Shown one piece after another: positions 9,109-17,526 of a stretch of 64,000 bases of DNA (position 1 is the first letter of the stretch; every line of letters starts with the position of its first letter). Both the position numbers and the translations under genes were made by a program. Source of the DNA: Rheinheimera riviphila (GTDB taxonomy: Bacteria; Pseudomonadota; Gammaproteobacteria; Enterobacterales; Alteromonadaceae); assembly GCF_004005945.1 (NCBI RefSeq), contig NZ_SACS01000007.1:1-64000 (forward strand), read 5' to 3'. The notes under the pieces are model-generated. The model saw nothing but the letters and a program-made list of their open reading frames with translations, was not told where the DNA came from and did no database searches.

Positions 9109-9190
9109 GCGCTAGTGAAGAAAATCAACAACAAGAGTTCGAAGATACGAACCCGGCAACACCAACTTAAGCCACATTTGTGGCTTTTTT
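9109..9190 (+). ncRNA. Candidate trans-acting small RNA between hemE and nudC
   Basis: A stretch of about 80 nt with its own sigma70-like promoter (9074-9102) and a strong intrinsic terminator (9169-9190) on the strand opposite to both flanking genes. It contains an A-rich single-stranded segment with AACAACAAG (ARN repeats of the kind Hfq binds), a small hairpin GTTCG/CGAAC (9137-9141, 9148-9152), then the terminator hairpin with a six-U tail. No convincing coding frame with a ribosome binding site is present. The layout is that of an Hfq-dependent sRNA, but I do not recognise a known family. Confidence 0.5.
9169..9190 (+). terminator. Intrinsic terminator of the candidate sRNA
   Basis: Perfect 8-bp stem AAGCCACA / TGTGGCTT (9169-9176, 9179-9186) followed by T's to 9190. 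The T-tail points to the plus strand, on which no protein gene lies upstream. Confidence 0.75.
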
Positions 9191-9209
9191 ATTTGCTGCA
9201 ATATACCCG

Positions 9210-10016
9210 TCATTCAGGATACTTTTGGGCGACCAATAACCGCACTTGTTCAATCATCGTGCCGGATAAAGTTTGCACCGGCGGCACCGCTGGCAGCTGC
9301 GAGAATTCAAACCAGCCAGCTTCTTCAATTTCATCGGGCTGACAAACAATCTCACCACTTTGATAGTCAGCGATAAAACCGGCCATCAGCGAATGCGGAA
9401 AGGGCCAGGGCTGACTGCCGACATACTGCAAATTGGTAATATTAATCCCAACCTCTTCTTTTACCTCGCGAACTGCCGCTTGTTCCAACGTTTCACCCGA
9501 TTCGACAAATCCTGCCAATATCGAATAAAACCCCGCTTTATGCCGTTTGGAACGCGCCAGCAGAATTTGATTCTCGCGCTTAATGGCCACCAACACACAA
9601 GGTGAAATGCGTGGGTAACAGCGAAAACCACATTTATGGCACAACATGGCCAGCTCCCAGTGCACCAGATGCATCCGGCTGCCACACTGGCCGCAATAGC
9701 GGTGGGTTTGTAAAAACAGCGCCAGCTGGCAAGCGCGCGCCGCTAATTCAAACCAGATGGTTTCCGGATGTGTCAGCAGTTCACGGGCAGAAAACCACAA
9801 CGCCGGATCGGCTTGATCATTACAAACCACCAGATAACAGTTTTGTTGCTGCCACTGCCCAATCTGGCAGACCATTTCGGGCTCTTTGATCTGTAACTCT
9901 TGCCATCTACCCTGTGGCACCTGTATGGTTTCACTTGTCAGCAACAGTTTGCCTTGGTTAACGATAAACCAATAACCGGCATCATCAGGTTTTAAGGTTA
10001 AGTTGTGGGTCTTCAT
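9210..10016 (-). CDS. nudC: NADH pyrophosphatase / NAD-RNA decapping Nudix hydrolase
   Basis: Hydrolyses NAD(H) to NMN(H) and AMP, and removes NAD caps from RNA 5' ends. It has 268 residues from ATG 10016; an in-frame TTG two codons upstream is possible, and neither has a clear ribosome site. The four-cysteine zinc ribbon (Cys108, 111, 126, 129), the Nudix box (about 169-191, GFVESGETLEQAAVREVKEEVG) and the NudC-specific SQPWPFPHS motif (about 201-209) are all present. The last motif separates NudC from general Nudix enzymes. It is divergent from rsd, as in E. coli. Confidence 0.94.
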   Translation of the reverse strand: MKTHNLTLKPDDAGYWFIVNQGKLLLTSETIQVPQGRWQELQIKEPEMVCQIGQWQQQNCYLVVCNDQADPALWFSARELLTHPETIWFELAARACQLALFLQTHRYCGQCGSRMHLVHWELAMLCHKCGFRCYPRISPCVLVAIKRENQILLARSKRHKAGFYSILAGFVESGETLEQAAVREVKEEVGINITNLQYVGSQPWPFPHSLMAGFIADYQSGEIVCQPDEIEEAGWFEFSQLPAVPPVQTLSGTMIEQVRLLVAQKYPE

Positions 10017-10162
10017 CAGCAATAAATCTATGCAAGGCTGGACGGATGGTTGTTATCATAAAGGCATTCACTGACCCGACCAATGAAAAATTAGTTGATC
10101 TTTGTGACAGAATTCATTTAATTAGGCATAACGCTCGTATTTAATCTATCAAGGAAACGGTT

Positions 10163-10648
10163 ATGTATACCCGTCTGCAATCCGCACGGCAACAATGGGG
10201 CGGCTCTTCAACCGCAATTGACAACTGGTTAGAAGAGCGGCAACAACTAATCGTTTCTTACTGCAAACTGGCGGCATTGCCACCATTTGACAAGCAAAAC
10301 CAGGACAACCAACTGCCGGCACAGGAAGATATCCTAGGCTTTTGTCAGCTGTTGATGGACTACCTATCCGCTGGCCATTTTGAAGTGTATGACCAAATCG
10401 TGTCGCAATGTGAAATTAACGGCAATGACAGCAAATCACTGGCTGAAGCTTTGTATCCGAAAATTTCAGCCTCCACTGATATTGCGTTGGAATTTAACGA
10501 TAACTACGCTGAGCCTTCCGCTGAAAACAGTTTTAGCACTTTTGACCATGATTTATCCGCGCTGGGACAGGCGTTAGAAGACAGATTCGGCCTGGAAGAT
10601 GAATTAATCCAAACCTTGTTTGCTAATCACGTGACCGTGTCGGCCTAA
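10163..10648 (+). CDS. rsd: Regulator of sigma D (anti-sigma70 factor Rsd/AlgQ family)
   Basis: A 161-residue all-helical protein. The N-terminal WLEERQQLIVSYCKL, the DYLSAGHFEVYDQI segment in the middle and ALEDRFGLEDELI near the end match Rsd/AlgQ. Rsd binds sigma70 region 4 and frees core polymerase for alternative sigma factors in stationary phase; it also stimulates SpoT in E. coli. The ATG is preceded by AAGGAAAC. It is divergent from nudC as in enterics, which supports Rsd over a general AlgQ paralogue. A strong terminator follows. Confidence 0.9.
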   Translation: MYTRLQSARQQWGGSSTAIDNWLEERQQLIVSYCKLAALPPFDKQNQDNQLPAQEDILGFCQLLMDYLSAGHFEVYDQIVSQCEINGNDSKSLAEALYPKISASTDIALEFNDNYAEPSAENSFSTFDHDLSALGQALEDRFGLEDELIQTLFANHVTVSA

Positions 10649-10692
10649 TAGCTGCTTCGTCTTGCTGCGATAAAGGGATAAAACGAATTCGT

Positions 10693-10720
10693 AAAAAAAC
10701 CGCCAGCTGGCGGTTTTTTT
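10693..10720. terminator. Bidirectional terminator between rsd and fkpA
   Basis: ACCGCC-AGCT-GGCGGT perfect palindrome flanked by seven A's and seven T's; works for convergent rsd and fkpA. Confidence 0.9.
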
Positions 10721-10747
10721 ATTGGGTCTTACTTTTATTGGGTCTTA
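10717..10747. repeat. 15-bp tandem direct repeat
   Basis: TTTTATTGGGTCTTA occurs at 10717-10731 and again at 10733-10747, one base apart, immediately after the rsd terminator. It looks like a recent small duplication. Confidence 0.85.
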
Positions 10748-10763
10748 TATGGTGTAGCAATAA

Positions 10764-11534
10764 TTACTTTTTTGCAGCGTCGCCAGCAGGTGCCGCAGCT
10801 TCTTCGCCAACGATACCCATCAGTTCTACTTCAAACAGCAGTGTGCTGTTGGCAGGGATTGGACCTACGTCACGATCACCGTAACCCAGAGCCGCCGGGA
10901 TAGTGAACTTGAACTTAGAACCCACACCCATCAACTGCACGCCTTCAGTCCAGCCTTTGATCACTTGATTCAGCATAAACTCAACCGGCTCGCCGCCATT
11001 TGATTTTTCAGTGCTGTCAAATTCAGTGCCGTCAATGAAAGTACCTTTGTACTTCACGCGGACTTTTTCTTCCGCTTTTGGCTTAGGACCATCAGCAGCA
11101 GTGATCACTTCATACTGCAGACCAGATTCAGTCACAGTCACGCCAGCTTTTTTCGCGTTTTCTTCTAAGTAGGTTTTGCCTTTAGCAATCGCTTCTTCCG
11201 CTTTCACTTTGGCAGCTTCAGCTTGTTTGGCACGGAACTGTTCGTCCAGCGCGGTCATAATTTTTTGCACTTCTTCGTCAGTCAGTGCTGGTTTGCCGCC
11301 TAAAGTATCCTGCACACCACGGATCATGGTTTCAGAAGCCAGTGGCAGGCCTAATTTTTTGTGTTCTTCTACCGCGCTGTTCAGGTATTTACCAACGGTA
11401 ATACCCATCGCATAAGATTGTTTTGCTGCGTCTGTATCCAGTACAGGTGCTACCGGTGCAGCAGGTTCTTTTTGGCAGGCAGACAATGAAATCACGGCGG
11501 CTGCAATCAGCGACACCTTGGTCAATACGCGCAT
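10764..11534 (-). CDS. fkpA: FKBP-type peptidyl-prolyl isomerase, lipoprotein form of FkpA
   Basis: Periplasmic folding catalyst and chaperone; 256 residues. The N-terminus has a lipoprotein signal ending in LSAC (Cys20), so here it should be membrane-anchored, whereas E. coli FkpA is soluble. A helical dimerisation domain (about 30-130) is followed by an FKBP domain (about 140-245) with the usual [18 protein letters not shown] and ALGYGDR stretches. ATG 11534 is chosen over an upstream TTG because GGAG sits 6 bp before it. In E. coli fkpA heads the slyX-slyD-yheV region; here slyX is divergent and a WD40 gene lies between. Confidence 0.93.
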   Translation of the reverse strand: MRVLTKVSLIAAAVISLSACQKEPAAPVAPVLDTDAAKQSYAMGITVGKYLNSAVEEHKKLGLPLASETMIRGVQDTLGGKPALTDEEVQKIMTALDEQFRAKQAEAAKVKAEEAIAKGKTYLEENAKKAGVTVTESGLQYEVITAADGPKPKAEEKVRVKYKGTFIDGTEFDSTEKSNGGEPVEFMLNQVIKGWTEGVQLMGVGSKFKFTIPAALGYGDRDVGPIPANSTLLFEVELMGIVGEEAAAPAGDAAKK

Positions 11535-11650
11535 TTGTTTCTCCAATAAACTGCAGACTTCGCTGCAAAAGTGTGTTGTTATAGTAATAAAGGACTAACC
11601 TTTAACCATGGCTATACTACAGATTTGTGCTGATGACGTTAACACATAGA

Positions 11651-12619
11651 ATGAAATATCTCGGCATTTTTCTCAGCCTTTGGCTGGCTAGCTGCTCAGA
11701 AGTTCAAAAATCTCCACTACAACAAACCGAACATTCTGCCATTGGCACCGTCGCAGCAGCCATCGCCACCGAACCGAAGCTGGCCGCGGTGTCCAGCCTG
11801 ACCTCCGGCGTGGTGGTCTGGGATTTAACCAACCAAAGCGCCAAATTTCGGATCAGCCAGCAACAACCGACCGATAATTTCATTAGCCATCTGGCATTTA
11901 GCTACCAGGGTGATTTTTTACTCAGTGCCGACAGCAAGAGTTTTTCGCTGTGGCGGATGAGCGATGGTCAGAATGTCGGGTTCTGGTCACTGCCTGAATC
12001 GACAGTGCGTGATATTGCGGTATCACAAGGTGGCAATCATCTGCTGATTGGTCAGAATGACGGTAAAGTACTGCATGTCACCTTAAAGTCTGGCCGGCGG
12101 CTGGAATTTCTGGGACATACCGAAAAAGTGAATTCAGTGGCGATCTCGCCAAATGGCCGTTACGCCTTATCCGGCGGTAACGACCTCAAAGCCTATTTGT
12201 GGGATACCCAAAGCGGCCAGATTATTCATAGCTTTGTCCATCCAACCCGCGTCACTAAAGTCGCGCTTGATACAACCGGTCAACTCGCTTTTACCGCCGA
12301 CAGCCAGCAACAGGCTACCGTCTGGGATTTAAAAACCGGTCGCGCCAAATTACAACTGGAAATGGGCCGCGGCCGGGTCTTTACCACCGCACGTTTTAGC
12401 GCTGATGGCCGTTATTTGCTAACGGGTGCCGCTTCGCGTCGGGCAACGATCTGGGATTTGACCACCGGCCAGATTGTTGAAGATTTTCTGGTCAGCCCAT
12501 TTCCCCATACCCGCAACGCCAGTGCGGTAGTGTATGATATTGCGTTTATCGCACCAAATCGGATCCTGACCGAGAGCTCCAGTGGCCAGGCCGAGGAATG
12601 GGAATTTAATTATGAATGA
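11651..12619 (+). CDS. WD40-repeat lipoprotein
   Basis: A 322-residue protein with a lipoprotein signal (LASC, Cys15) and about six WD40-type repeats, recognisable by recurrent VWDL, LWDT and TIWDL tetrads and SPNGRYALSGG-type strands; it should fold as a beta-propeller. The function is not known; such propellers usually act as periplasmic protein-binding platforms. ATG 11651 gives a clean signal peptide; ATG 11633 and GTG 11627 are also in frame and none has a good ribosome site. It overlaps slyX by 8 bp, so the two are co-transcribed. Confidence 0.8.
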   Translation: MKYLGIFLSLWLASCSEVQKSPLQQTEHSAIGTVAAAIATEPKLAAVSSLTSGVVVWDLTNQSAKFRISQQQPTDNFISHLAFSYQGDFLLSADSKSFSLWRMSDGQNVGFWSLPESTVRDIAVSQGGNHLLIGQNDGKVLHVTLKSGRRLEFLGHTEKVNSVAISPNGRYALSGGNDLKAYLWDTQSGQIIHSFVHPTRVTKVALDTTGQLAFTADSQQQATVWDLKTGRAKLQLEMGRGRVFTTARFSADGRYLLTGAASRRATIWDLTTGQIVEDFLVSPFPHTRNASAVVYDIAFIAPNRILTESSSGQAEEWEFNYE

Positions 12620-12845
12620 CTTCACCCCAACGGAAATTCAGTTGCAAAGCCAGCTGTTTGAATTGGAAAGCCGGCTGGCTTTTCAGGATGACGCATTGCA
12701 ACAGCTCAACAACGAACTATTGGAACATCAGAAACGTATTGAAAAATTGCAGCGGCAGGTGCTGATCCTGGCGGAAAAACTCACCCAAGGTGGCGACAGT
12801 GGCATTTTACGGCCGCATGAAGAGCCGCCACCACCGCATTATTAA
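12612..12845 (+). CDS. slyX: SlyX family protein
   Basis: A 77-residue, almost wholly helical coiled-coil protein (QLFELESRLAFQDDALQQLNNELLEHQKRIEKL) ending in a proline/histidine tail, PPPPHY, as in E. coli SlyX. The biochemical role is unknown. ATG 12612 overlaps the end of the WD40 gene and follows a purine-rich stretch, GAGGAATGGGA. In E. coli slyX neighbours fkpA and slyD; slyD is missing here. Confidence 0.9.
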   Translation: MNDFTPTEIQLQSQLFELESRLAFQDDALQQLNNELLEHQKRIEKLQRQVLILAEKLTQGGDSGILRPHEEPPPPHY

Positions 12846-12885
12846 TCCGCTATCAATGATTGTCTGTTCAGATTAGATTTTTCAG

Positions 12886-12912
12886 CAGCAGTTGCGGCAA
12901 AAGCAACTGCTG
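12886..12912. other. Hairpin between convergent slyX and yheV
   Basis: CAGCAGTTGC (12886-12895) pairs perfectly with 12903-12912 across a 7-nt loop. No T-run follows on either strand, so it is either a weak or factor-aided terminator. Confidence 0.45.
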
Positions 12913-12954
12913 TGTTGTTACCACCAGACAGCTTCGGCTATCAGCTAAAACCGC

Positions 12955-13161
12955 TTATTCGGGCTTAAAGACACCAATTACCGTTTCTGCTTCCCGCGCC
13001 ATCCGCTCAACCTGCGATTCCGGTTGCGCCATCTGATAACCACAGCTGACACACTCTACTTTTTCGACATTGTGCTCCAGAAACAACATCATAGTGTCGA
13101 CCGCTTTACATTTCGGACAGCTGGCTCCGGCAATAAAACGCTTTTTCTTTCTGGTGGTCAT
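12955..13161 (-). CDS. yheV: YheV family putative zinc-ribbon protein
   Basis: A 68-residue protein with a basic N-terminus and two Cys pairs (CPKC at about 15-18, CVSC at about 38-41), the pattern of a small zinc ribbon. It matches the YheV family (E. coli 66 residues), whose role is not established. It lies beside slyX and yheS as in enterics, though kefB/kefG, which normally separate it from yheS, are absent. Confidence 0.88.
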   Translation of the reverse strand: MTTRKKKRFIAGASCPKCKAVDTMMLFLEHNVEKVECVSCGYQMAQPESQVERMAREAETVIGVFKPE

Positions 13162-13264
13162 AGCTGAATTTACCTTCTAAAGATGCAAAAAACCGCGAAA
13201 CTCTTGGTTTGTACGGCCTGAAAGATTACATTAGCAGCCCAAATCAGTCCCAGTGGTAGTACAC

Positions 13265-15166
13265 ATGATCCAACTGCAACAAGTCGAACTGCGCCGCGGC
13301 ATTTTATGTCTGCTGCAACAAGCCAATCTTACCGTATTTCCGGGGCAAAAAGTCGGGATCATCGGCGCCAATGGCTGCGGTAAATCGACTTTATTTGCGT
13401 TGCTGCAAGGCAAGCTGCAAGCAGATGCCGGTACAGTCAGCATTCCAAATAGCTGGACTATTGCCACAGTGGCGCAGGAAACACCAGCGGTTGACGCCAG
13501 CGCGATGGACTATGTGCTGCAAGGTGACGAAAAATTATACCCTCTGCTGCAACAGGTAAAACTTGCGCATGAAGACACCAATCTGATTTTGGTCCACCAA
13601 CAAATTGAAGCGCTGGATGGTTACCGCGCCGAAGCCAAAGCCGGTACCTTGCTGGACGGTTTAGGGTTTACCGGCGCCATGCAACAACAAGCGGTGAAGT
13701 CTTTCTCCGGTGGTTGGCGGATGCGTTTAAACCTCGCCCGCGCTTTAATGCAACGCGCTGAACTGTTGCTGCTTGATGAACCGACCAACCACTTAGATTT
13801 AGACGCCGTATTGTGGCTCGAGAAATATCTGGCCAACTTCGAAGGCACCATGCTGCTGATCAGCCACGACCGCGATTTCCTGGACGCGGTGGTCGATAAC
13901 ATTGCGCATATCGACGGCCAGCAACTGACCTTATACCGCGGTAACTACAGCCAGTTTGAACGGCAGCGCGCCGAACAAATGGCGCAGCAACAATCGACCT
14001 TCGAAAAACAACAACGCCAGGTCGCGCATCTGCAGAAATTTATCGATCGTTTCCGCGCGCAGGCGACCAAAGCCAAACAGGCACAAAGCCGCATTAAAGC
14101 GCTGGAACGGATGACATTATTAGCCCCTGCCCATGTTGATTCACCGTTTCAGTTTGAGTTTCTCGACCCAAGGTCTTTACCAAACCCATTACTGAAGATG
14201 GAAAACGTGCGTGCCGGTTATGGCGATCACAGTATTTTGCAGCAAATTAATTTTCAGTTGTTACCAGGCAGCCGGATTGGCTTGCTGGGCCGCAACGGTG
14301 CCGGTAAATCAACGCTGATTAAAATGCTCTCAGGCAGTCTGCAACCACAAAGCGGCACCGTCTGGTATGCAAATGGTGTCAGCATCGGCTATTTCGCCCA
14401 GCACCAGCTTGAGACGTTACGGCCGGAAGATTCACCGCTACAGCATATGGTGCGCCTCGCACCTACCGTGACCGAGCAAAGTCTGCGCGACTTTTTAGGC
14501 GGTTTTGGTTTTCATGGTGATAAAGCACTGGCCGCCTGCGCGCCGTTTTCCGGCGGTGAAAAAGCCCGTCTGGTACTGGCGCTGCTGGTTTATCAACGCC
14601 CAAACCTGTTACTTCTCGATGAACCGACCAACCACCTTGATTTAGATATGCGCGAAGCCATTGTGATGGCGCTGCAAGGTTTTGAAGGCGCCATTGTGGT
14701 CGTCTCGCACGACCGGCATTTGCTCGCCAGCACCACAGACGAGTTTTATCTGGTGGCACACGGCAAAGTGGCGCCTTTTCCAGGTGACCTGGCCGATTAT
14801 TACCAGTGGCTGCAAAACGATGCCAAAGCACAGCAGCCAGTGGCAGAGCCGGTTAGTAATGGCGCAGCGCAGCGCAAGGATCAAAAACGGCTGGAAGCAG
14901 ATTTACGCAACCTGACCCGGGTGCTGAAGCAAAATATCGAGAAGCTGGAAAAACATCAGCATCAGTTGGAAGCAAAACTGGTGGTACTGGAAGAAAAACT
15001 GGCGGACAGCGGTTTATACGAGCAAAGCCGTAAAGCCGAAATGACCAAAGTGCTGGCTGAACAAACTAAATACAAAGCTGAGCTTGCGACCATTGAAGAA
15101 CAATGGTTTGAAGCGCAGGAACAGCTGGAGCAACAAACCAACGAGTTTTGGCAAAACAATGCCTGA
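13265..15166 (+). CDS. yheS: ABC-F family ATPase YheS
   Basis: A 633-residue soluble twin-ATPase without membrane segments. The first nucleotide-binding domain has Walker A GANGCGKST (34-42), signature SGGWRMRL and Walker B LLLLDEPTNHLD. The second has GRNGAGKST, SGGEKARL and the same Walker B. A charged helical linker joins them and a coiled-coil arm ends the protein. ABC-F proteins act on the ribosome, near the E-site; YheS is reported to relieve nascent-chain stalling. ATG 13265 is preferred to GTG 13253 because family members begin at the first ABC strand. It overlaps the next gene by 8 bp. Confidence 0.93.
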   Translation: MIQLQQVELRRGILCLLQQANLTVFPGQKVGIIGANGCGKSTLFALLQGKLQADAGTVSIPNSWTIATVAQETPAVDASAMDYVLQGDEKLYPLLQQVKLAHEDTNLILVHQQIEALDGYRAEAKAGTLLDGLGFTGAMQQQAVKSFSGGWRMRLNLARALMQRAELLLLDEPTNHLDLDAVLWLEKYLANFEGTMLLISHDRDFLDAVVDNIAHIDGQQLTLYRGNYSQFERQRAEQMAQQQSTFEKQQRQVAHLQKFIDRFRAQATKAKQAQSRIKALERMTLLAPAHVDSPFQFEFLDPRSLPNPLLKMENVRAGYGDHSILQQINFQLLPGSRIGLLGRNGAGKSTLIKMLSGSLQPQSGTVWYANGVSIGYFAQHQLETLRPEDSPLQHMVRLAPTVTEQSLRDFLGGFGFHGDKALAACAPFSGGEKARLVLALLVYQRPNLLLLDEPTNHLDLDMREAIVMALQGFEGAIVVVSHDRHLLASTTDEFYLVAHGKVAPFPGDLADYYQWLQNDAKAQQPVAEPVSNGAAQRKDQKRLEADLRNLTRVLKQNIEKLEKHQHQLEAKLVVLEEKLADSGLYEQSRKAEMTKVLAEQTKYKAELATIEEQWFEAQEQLEQQTNEFWQNNA

Positions 15167-15677
15167 TCTGAACAACGACCAGCTGCCATGGCCGGATCCG
15201 GAGCAATTCTGGCACTGGTCGTTGGCGCTTTATCCGGGTATCAAACCGCTGGCGTTGCAGTGGCAGGATGAGTTGGGCGTTAATGTCAACCTGCTATTAT
15301 TGCTGTTGTATTTGCAGCGGCGACAACTGCTGCTAACAACAACGGAAATTGAGTCGCTGCAACAATCGGTGCAATCGCAGCAGCAGTTATTCACCGCACC
15401 GCTGCGCCAGTTACGCCGCCAGCTTCCGGCACATTTATCTGAACCTGCTGCCGCCAGCTTCAAACAACAGCTGCTGCAAGCGGAGCTTTGCTCAGAAAAG
15501 CTGGAACAACAACAGCTAATACAGTGTTTACACAGTTTCCCACTACGCGCAGCAGCGCCAGATGGTACTTTGCTGCCTCTTTATCTGCAGCTGTTGCAGA
15601 TCGATCCGGCGCCCCGGCAGCAGCAGATGTTTGATCTGGATCAAGCAGCGGCCATCGTCGGAGTTCCGCCAGCCTAA
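15159..15677 (+). CDS. TIGR02444 family protein
   Basis: A 172-residue helical protein beginning with the typical PEQFWHWSLALYPG stretch, then VNVNLLLLLLYLQRR, which marks the TIGR02444 family. It is rich in Gln and Leu. The function is unknown. ATG 15159 overlaps the yheS stop, so it is translated with it; linkage to the ABC-F gene recurs in other gammaproteobacteria, hinting at a related role, which is inference. Confidence 0.8.
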   Translation: MPDLNNDQLPWPDPEQFWHWSLALYPGIKPLALQWQDELGVNVNLLLLLLYLQRRQLLLTTTEIESLQQSVQSQQQLFTAPLRQLRRQLPAHLSEPAAASFKQQLLQAELCSEKLEQQQLIQCLHSFPLRAAAPDGTLLPLYLQLLQIDPAPRQQQMFDLDQAAAIVGVPPA

Positions 15678-15720
15678 AGCTTGATCCAGGTCAGGTTATC
15701 AACTGCTTCATCCTCCTACA

Positions 15721-15761
15721 CTCTGCTTCATGATTCAAAACACTCAGTGAGTGAAGCAGAG
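15721..15761 (+). promoter_or_regulatory. Leader hairpin covering the ribosome binding site of the 45-residue gene
   Basis: CTCTGCTTCA (15721-15730) is the exact complement of 15752-15761; the right arm includes the AGAG part of the AGAGGA ribosome site (15758-15763) of the gene at 15771. A smaller hairpin could form in the loop. The fold would restrain translation until opened. Confidence 0.45.
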
Positions 15762-15770
15762 GAAACCACC

Positions 15771-15908
15771 ATGAACCTATGGCAAGAATTTACCAACGAT
15801 CCGGTGATCTTTTTTTCTTTTACTGGCCTCGCCATCGTCATTGGCTTGTGCCTGTTTTATGCAGTGTATTTTATCTACAAAATTGGCCACGATCAGGTCA
15901 AAGAATAA
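15771..15908 (+). CDS. Small single-pass membrane protein, DUF3149-like
   Basis: A 45-residue protein beginning MNLWQEFTNDPV with one membrane helix (about 13-36) and a short charged tail. The size and the N-terminal LW..-D/NPV pattern resemble DUF3149 proteins, whose role is unknown. The start is fixed by AGAGGA 7 bp upstream; a longer frame from 15681 has no ribosome site. A leader hairpin may mask that site. The next gene converges 13 bp away. Confidence 0.7.
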   Translation: MNLWQEFTNDPVIFFSFTGLAIVIGLCLFYAVYFIYKIGHDQVKE

Positions 15909-15921
15909 CGGCAATATTATT

Positions 15922-17526
15922 TCAACCCACCAGCCTTGCCACCAGCGCCTGACTATTACGCCAAATCAGCCCATAAATTGTCAGCTGTGGATTGGCTCCT
16001 AAACTGGTTGGTAACACTGAACCGTCAAATACCGACAAATTCGACAACTGATGATGGTTGCCAAAACTATCGACTACGCCTTTGTCCGCCGTCGCCGCCA
16101 TATTGCAGCCACCCATCACATGCGCCGAGGCCAACGCTGCCCGATAGCGCGCCAGCGGCAAGTTGGTGATGGCAGCTTTAGCCTGCTGCCAGTTGCTGTA
16201 TAACAAAGCATCCTGGTGTACCGGCATCACCGCCTGCGCACCTGCAGCAAACTGCAGTTCGGCCATCGCCAGATAAGCTTTTTGCACGCCCTGCCAGATG
16301 TAATCGGTCAGCGGATAATCAAGTACCGGCTCGCCATCACTATCGAGCTGCACCTGCCCGCCTGGTGCCTGCGGGTCAAAACCGTCGCGCAGCAAGGCAA
16401 TCATCACCTGCAATTGATTAAACTGGCGCATCATGTCGGCATGAAATTGCGCCATGCCGGTTAACGTCGATGCCATCAGCACCGGATGAATAGGCGGAAC
16501 TTCCAGTTTAAAACCCATTTCGGCACCGCTTGGCCAGACGAATTGATCTGAATATATTGATTGCGGTGCGCCCAGATGCCCTTGAATAGGCGCATCAAAC
16601 AAAGCACCGGAAATCACGCTTGGGTGCAGATAGGTGTGTTTGCCCAAACGCCCGGATGGATTCGGCACTTTTGAGCGCAGCAGCAGCGCCGGGGAATTAA
16701 TAGCGCCACCAGCGACGATGTAATGTTTGGCTTTTATTTTAATGCTCAGCCTTGGATCGGGCTGATAAAAACTATCCACCGGCACCGCCAGCAAGCCGGT
16801 GACTTTATCGCCTTGCCACAACAATTGCCGCGCCGACACTTTGCTGATAAGCGTGGCGCCAGCCTGCAGTGCCGCCGGAATAGTCGTCACCAGCATCGAT
16901 TGTTTAGCGTTGAGCGGGCAACCCATGCCGCAATAACCCAGATTGGCGCAGCCATGGACGTTGCGTTCAATCACCGTATATTGCCAGCCCAGTCGCTGAC
17001 AACCACGGCGCAGCATCTCATTATTGGCGTTGGGCGGTACCTGCCATTCAGAAATATGCAAGCGCCCCGCTGCTTTGGCGAAATAGGGATCGAGGCTCTG
17101 CTCAGACGCTTGTTCAGCGCCCTGCTCTGAACGAAAATCCAGCCCAAATTCACTGTGCCAATAATCCAGCGTCGGCTTGGGCGTACGGATAGAGGTGGTC
17201 CAATTCACGGTAGTGGAGCCGCCTACGGTGCGCCCCTGCAAAATAGCAATCGCCTGATCTTTGGTTTTGCGCGCCGCACCGTCCTGATATAAATGCGGAT
17301 AAGCCCAGCGCTCTTGCTGCCGGAAGTCGCTGCTGCTGTGCAAGGCGCCATGTTCCAGCATCAATACTGACAATCCGGCCTGAGTCAGAATTTCCGCCGC
17401 CATGCCACCACCAGCACCGGTGCCGATAATCACCACGTCACATTCAAACTGTTGATCGTCGCTAAACCTCGACGCATCCAGATGTTTCCAACCGCTGGCC
17501 AAGCCTTGTTTAATCGGATCATTCAT
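15922..17526 (-). CDS. GMC-family FAD dehydrogenase, large subunit
   Basis: A 534-residue flavoprotein with the N-terminal FAD motif VIIGTGAGGG (about 32-41), a GRTVGGSTTVNW FAD-contact segment, and the C-terminal AHVMGGCNMA and NPQLTIYGL regions carrying the GMC active-site area. A cysteine cluster CANLGYCGMGC (three Cys, near residue 200) resembles the FeS-binding motif of three-subunit FAD glucose/gluconate-type dehydrogenases. Substrate unknown, probably a sugar or alcohol. It overlaps a Tat-signal small subunit by 8 bp, so the pair is likely exported as a complex. No cytochrome subunit lies next to it. Confidence 0.82.
   Translation of the reverse strand: MNDPIKQGLASGWKHLDASRFSDDQQFECDVVIIGTGAGGGMAAEILTQAGLSVLMLEHGALHSSSDFRQQERWAYPHLYQDGAARKTKDQAIAILQGRTVGGSTTVNWTTSIRTPKPTLDYWHSEFGLDFRSEQGAEQASEQSLDPYFAKAAGRLHISEWQVPPNANNEMLRRGCQRLGWQYTVIERNVHGCANLGYCGMGCPLNAKQSMLVTTIPAALQAGATLISKVSARQLLWQGDKVTGLLAVPVDSFYQPDPRLSIKIKAKHYIVAGGAINSPALLLRSKVPNPSGRLGKHTYLHPSVISGALFDAPIQGHLGAPQSIYSDQFVWPSGAEMGFKLEVPPIHPVLMASTLTGMAQFHADMMRQFNQLQVMIALLRDGFDPQAPGGQVQLDSDGEPVLDYPLTDYIWQGVQKAYLAMAELQFAAGAQAVMPVHQDALLYSNWQQAKAAITNLPLARYRAALASAHVMGGCNMAATADKGVVDSFGNHHQLSNLSVFDGSVLPTSLGANPQLTIYGLIWRNSQALVARLVG

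Noticed and set aside
9115-9342. 75-codon frame starting inside the candidate sRNA
   Set aside because: It reads through the intrinsic terminator and into nudC antisense; no ribosome site.
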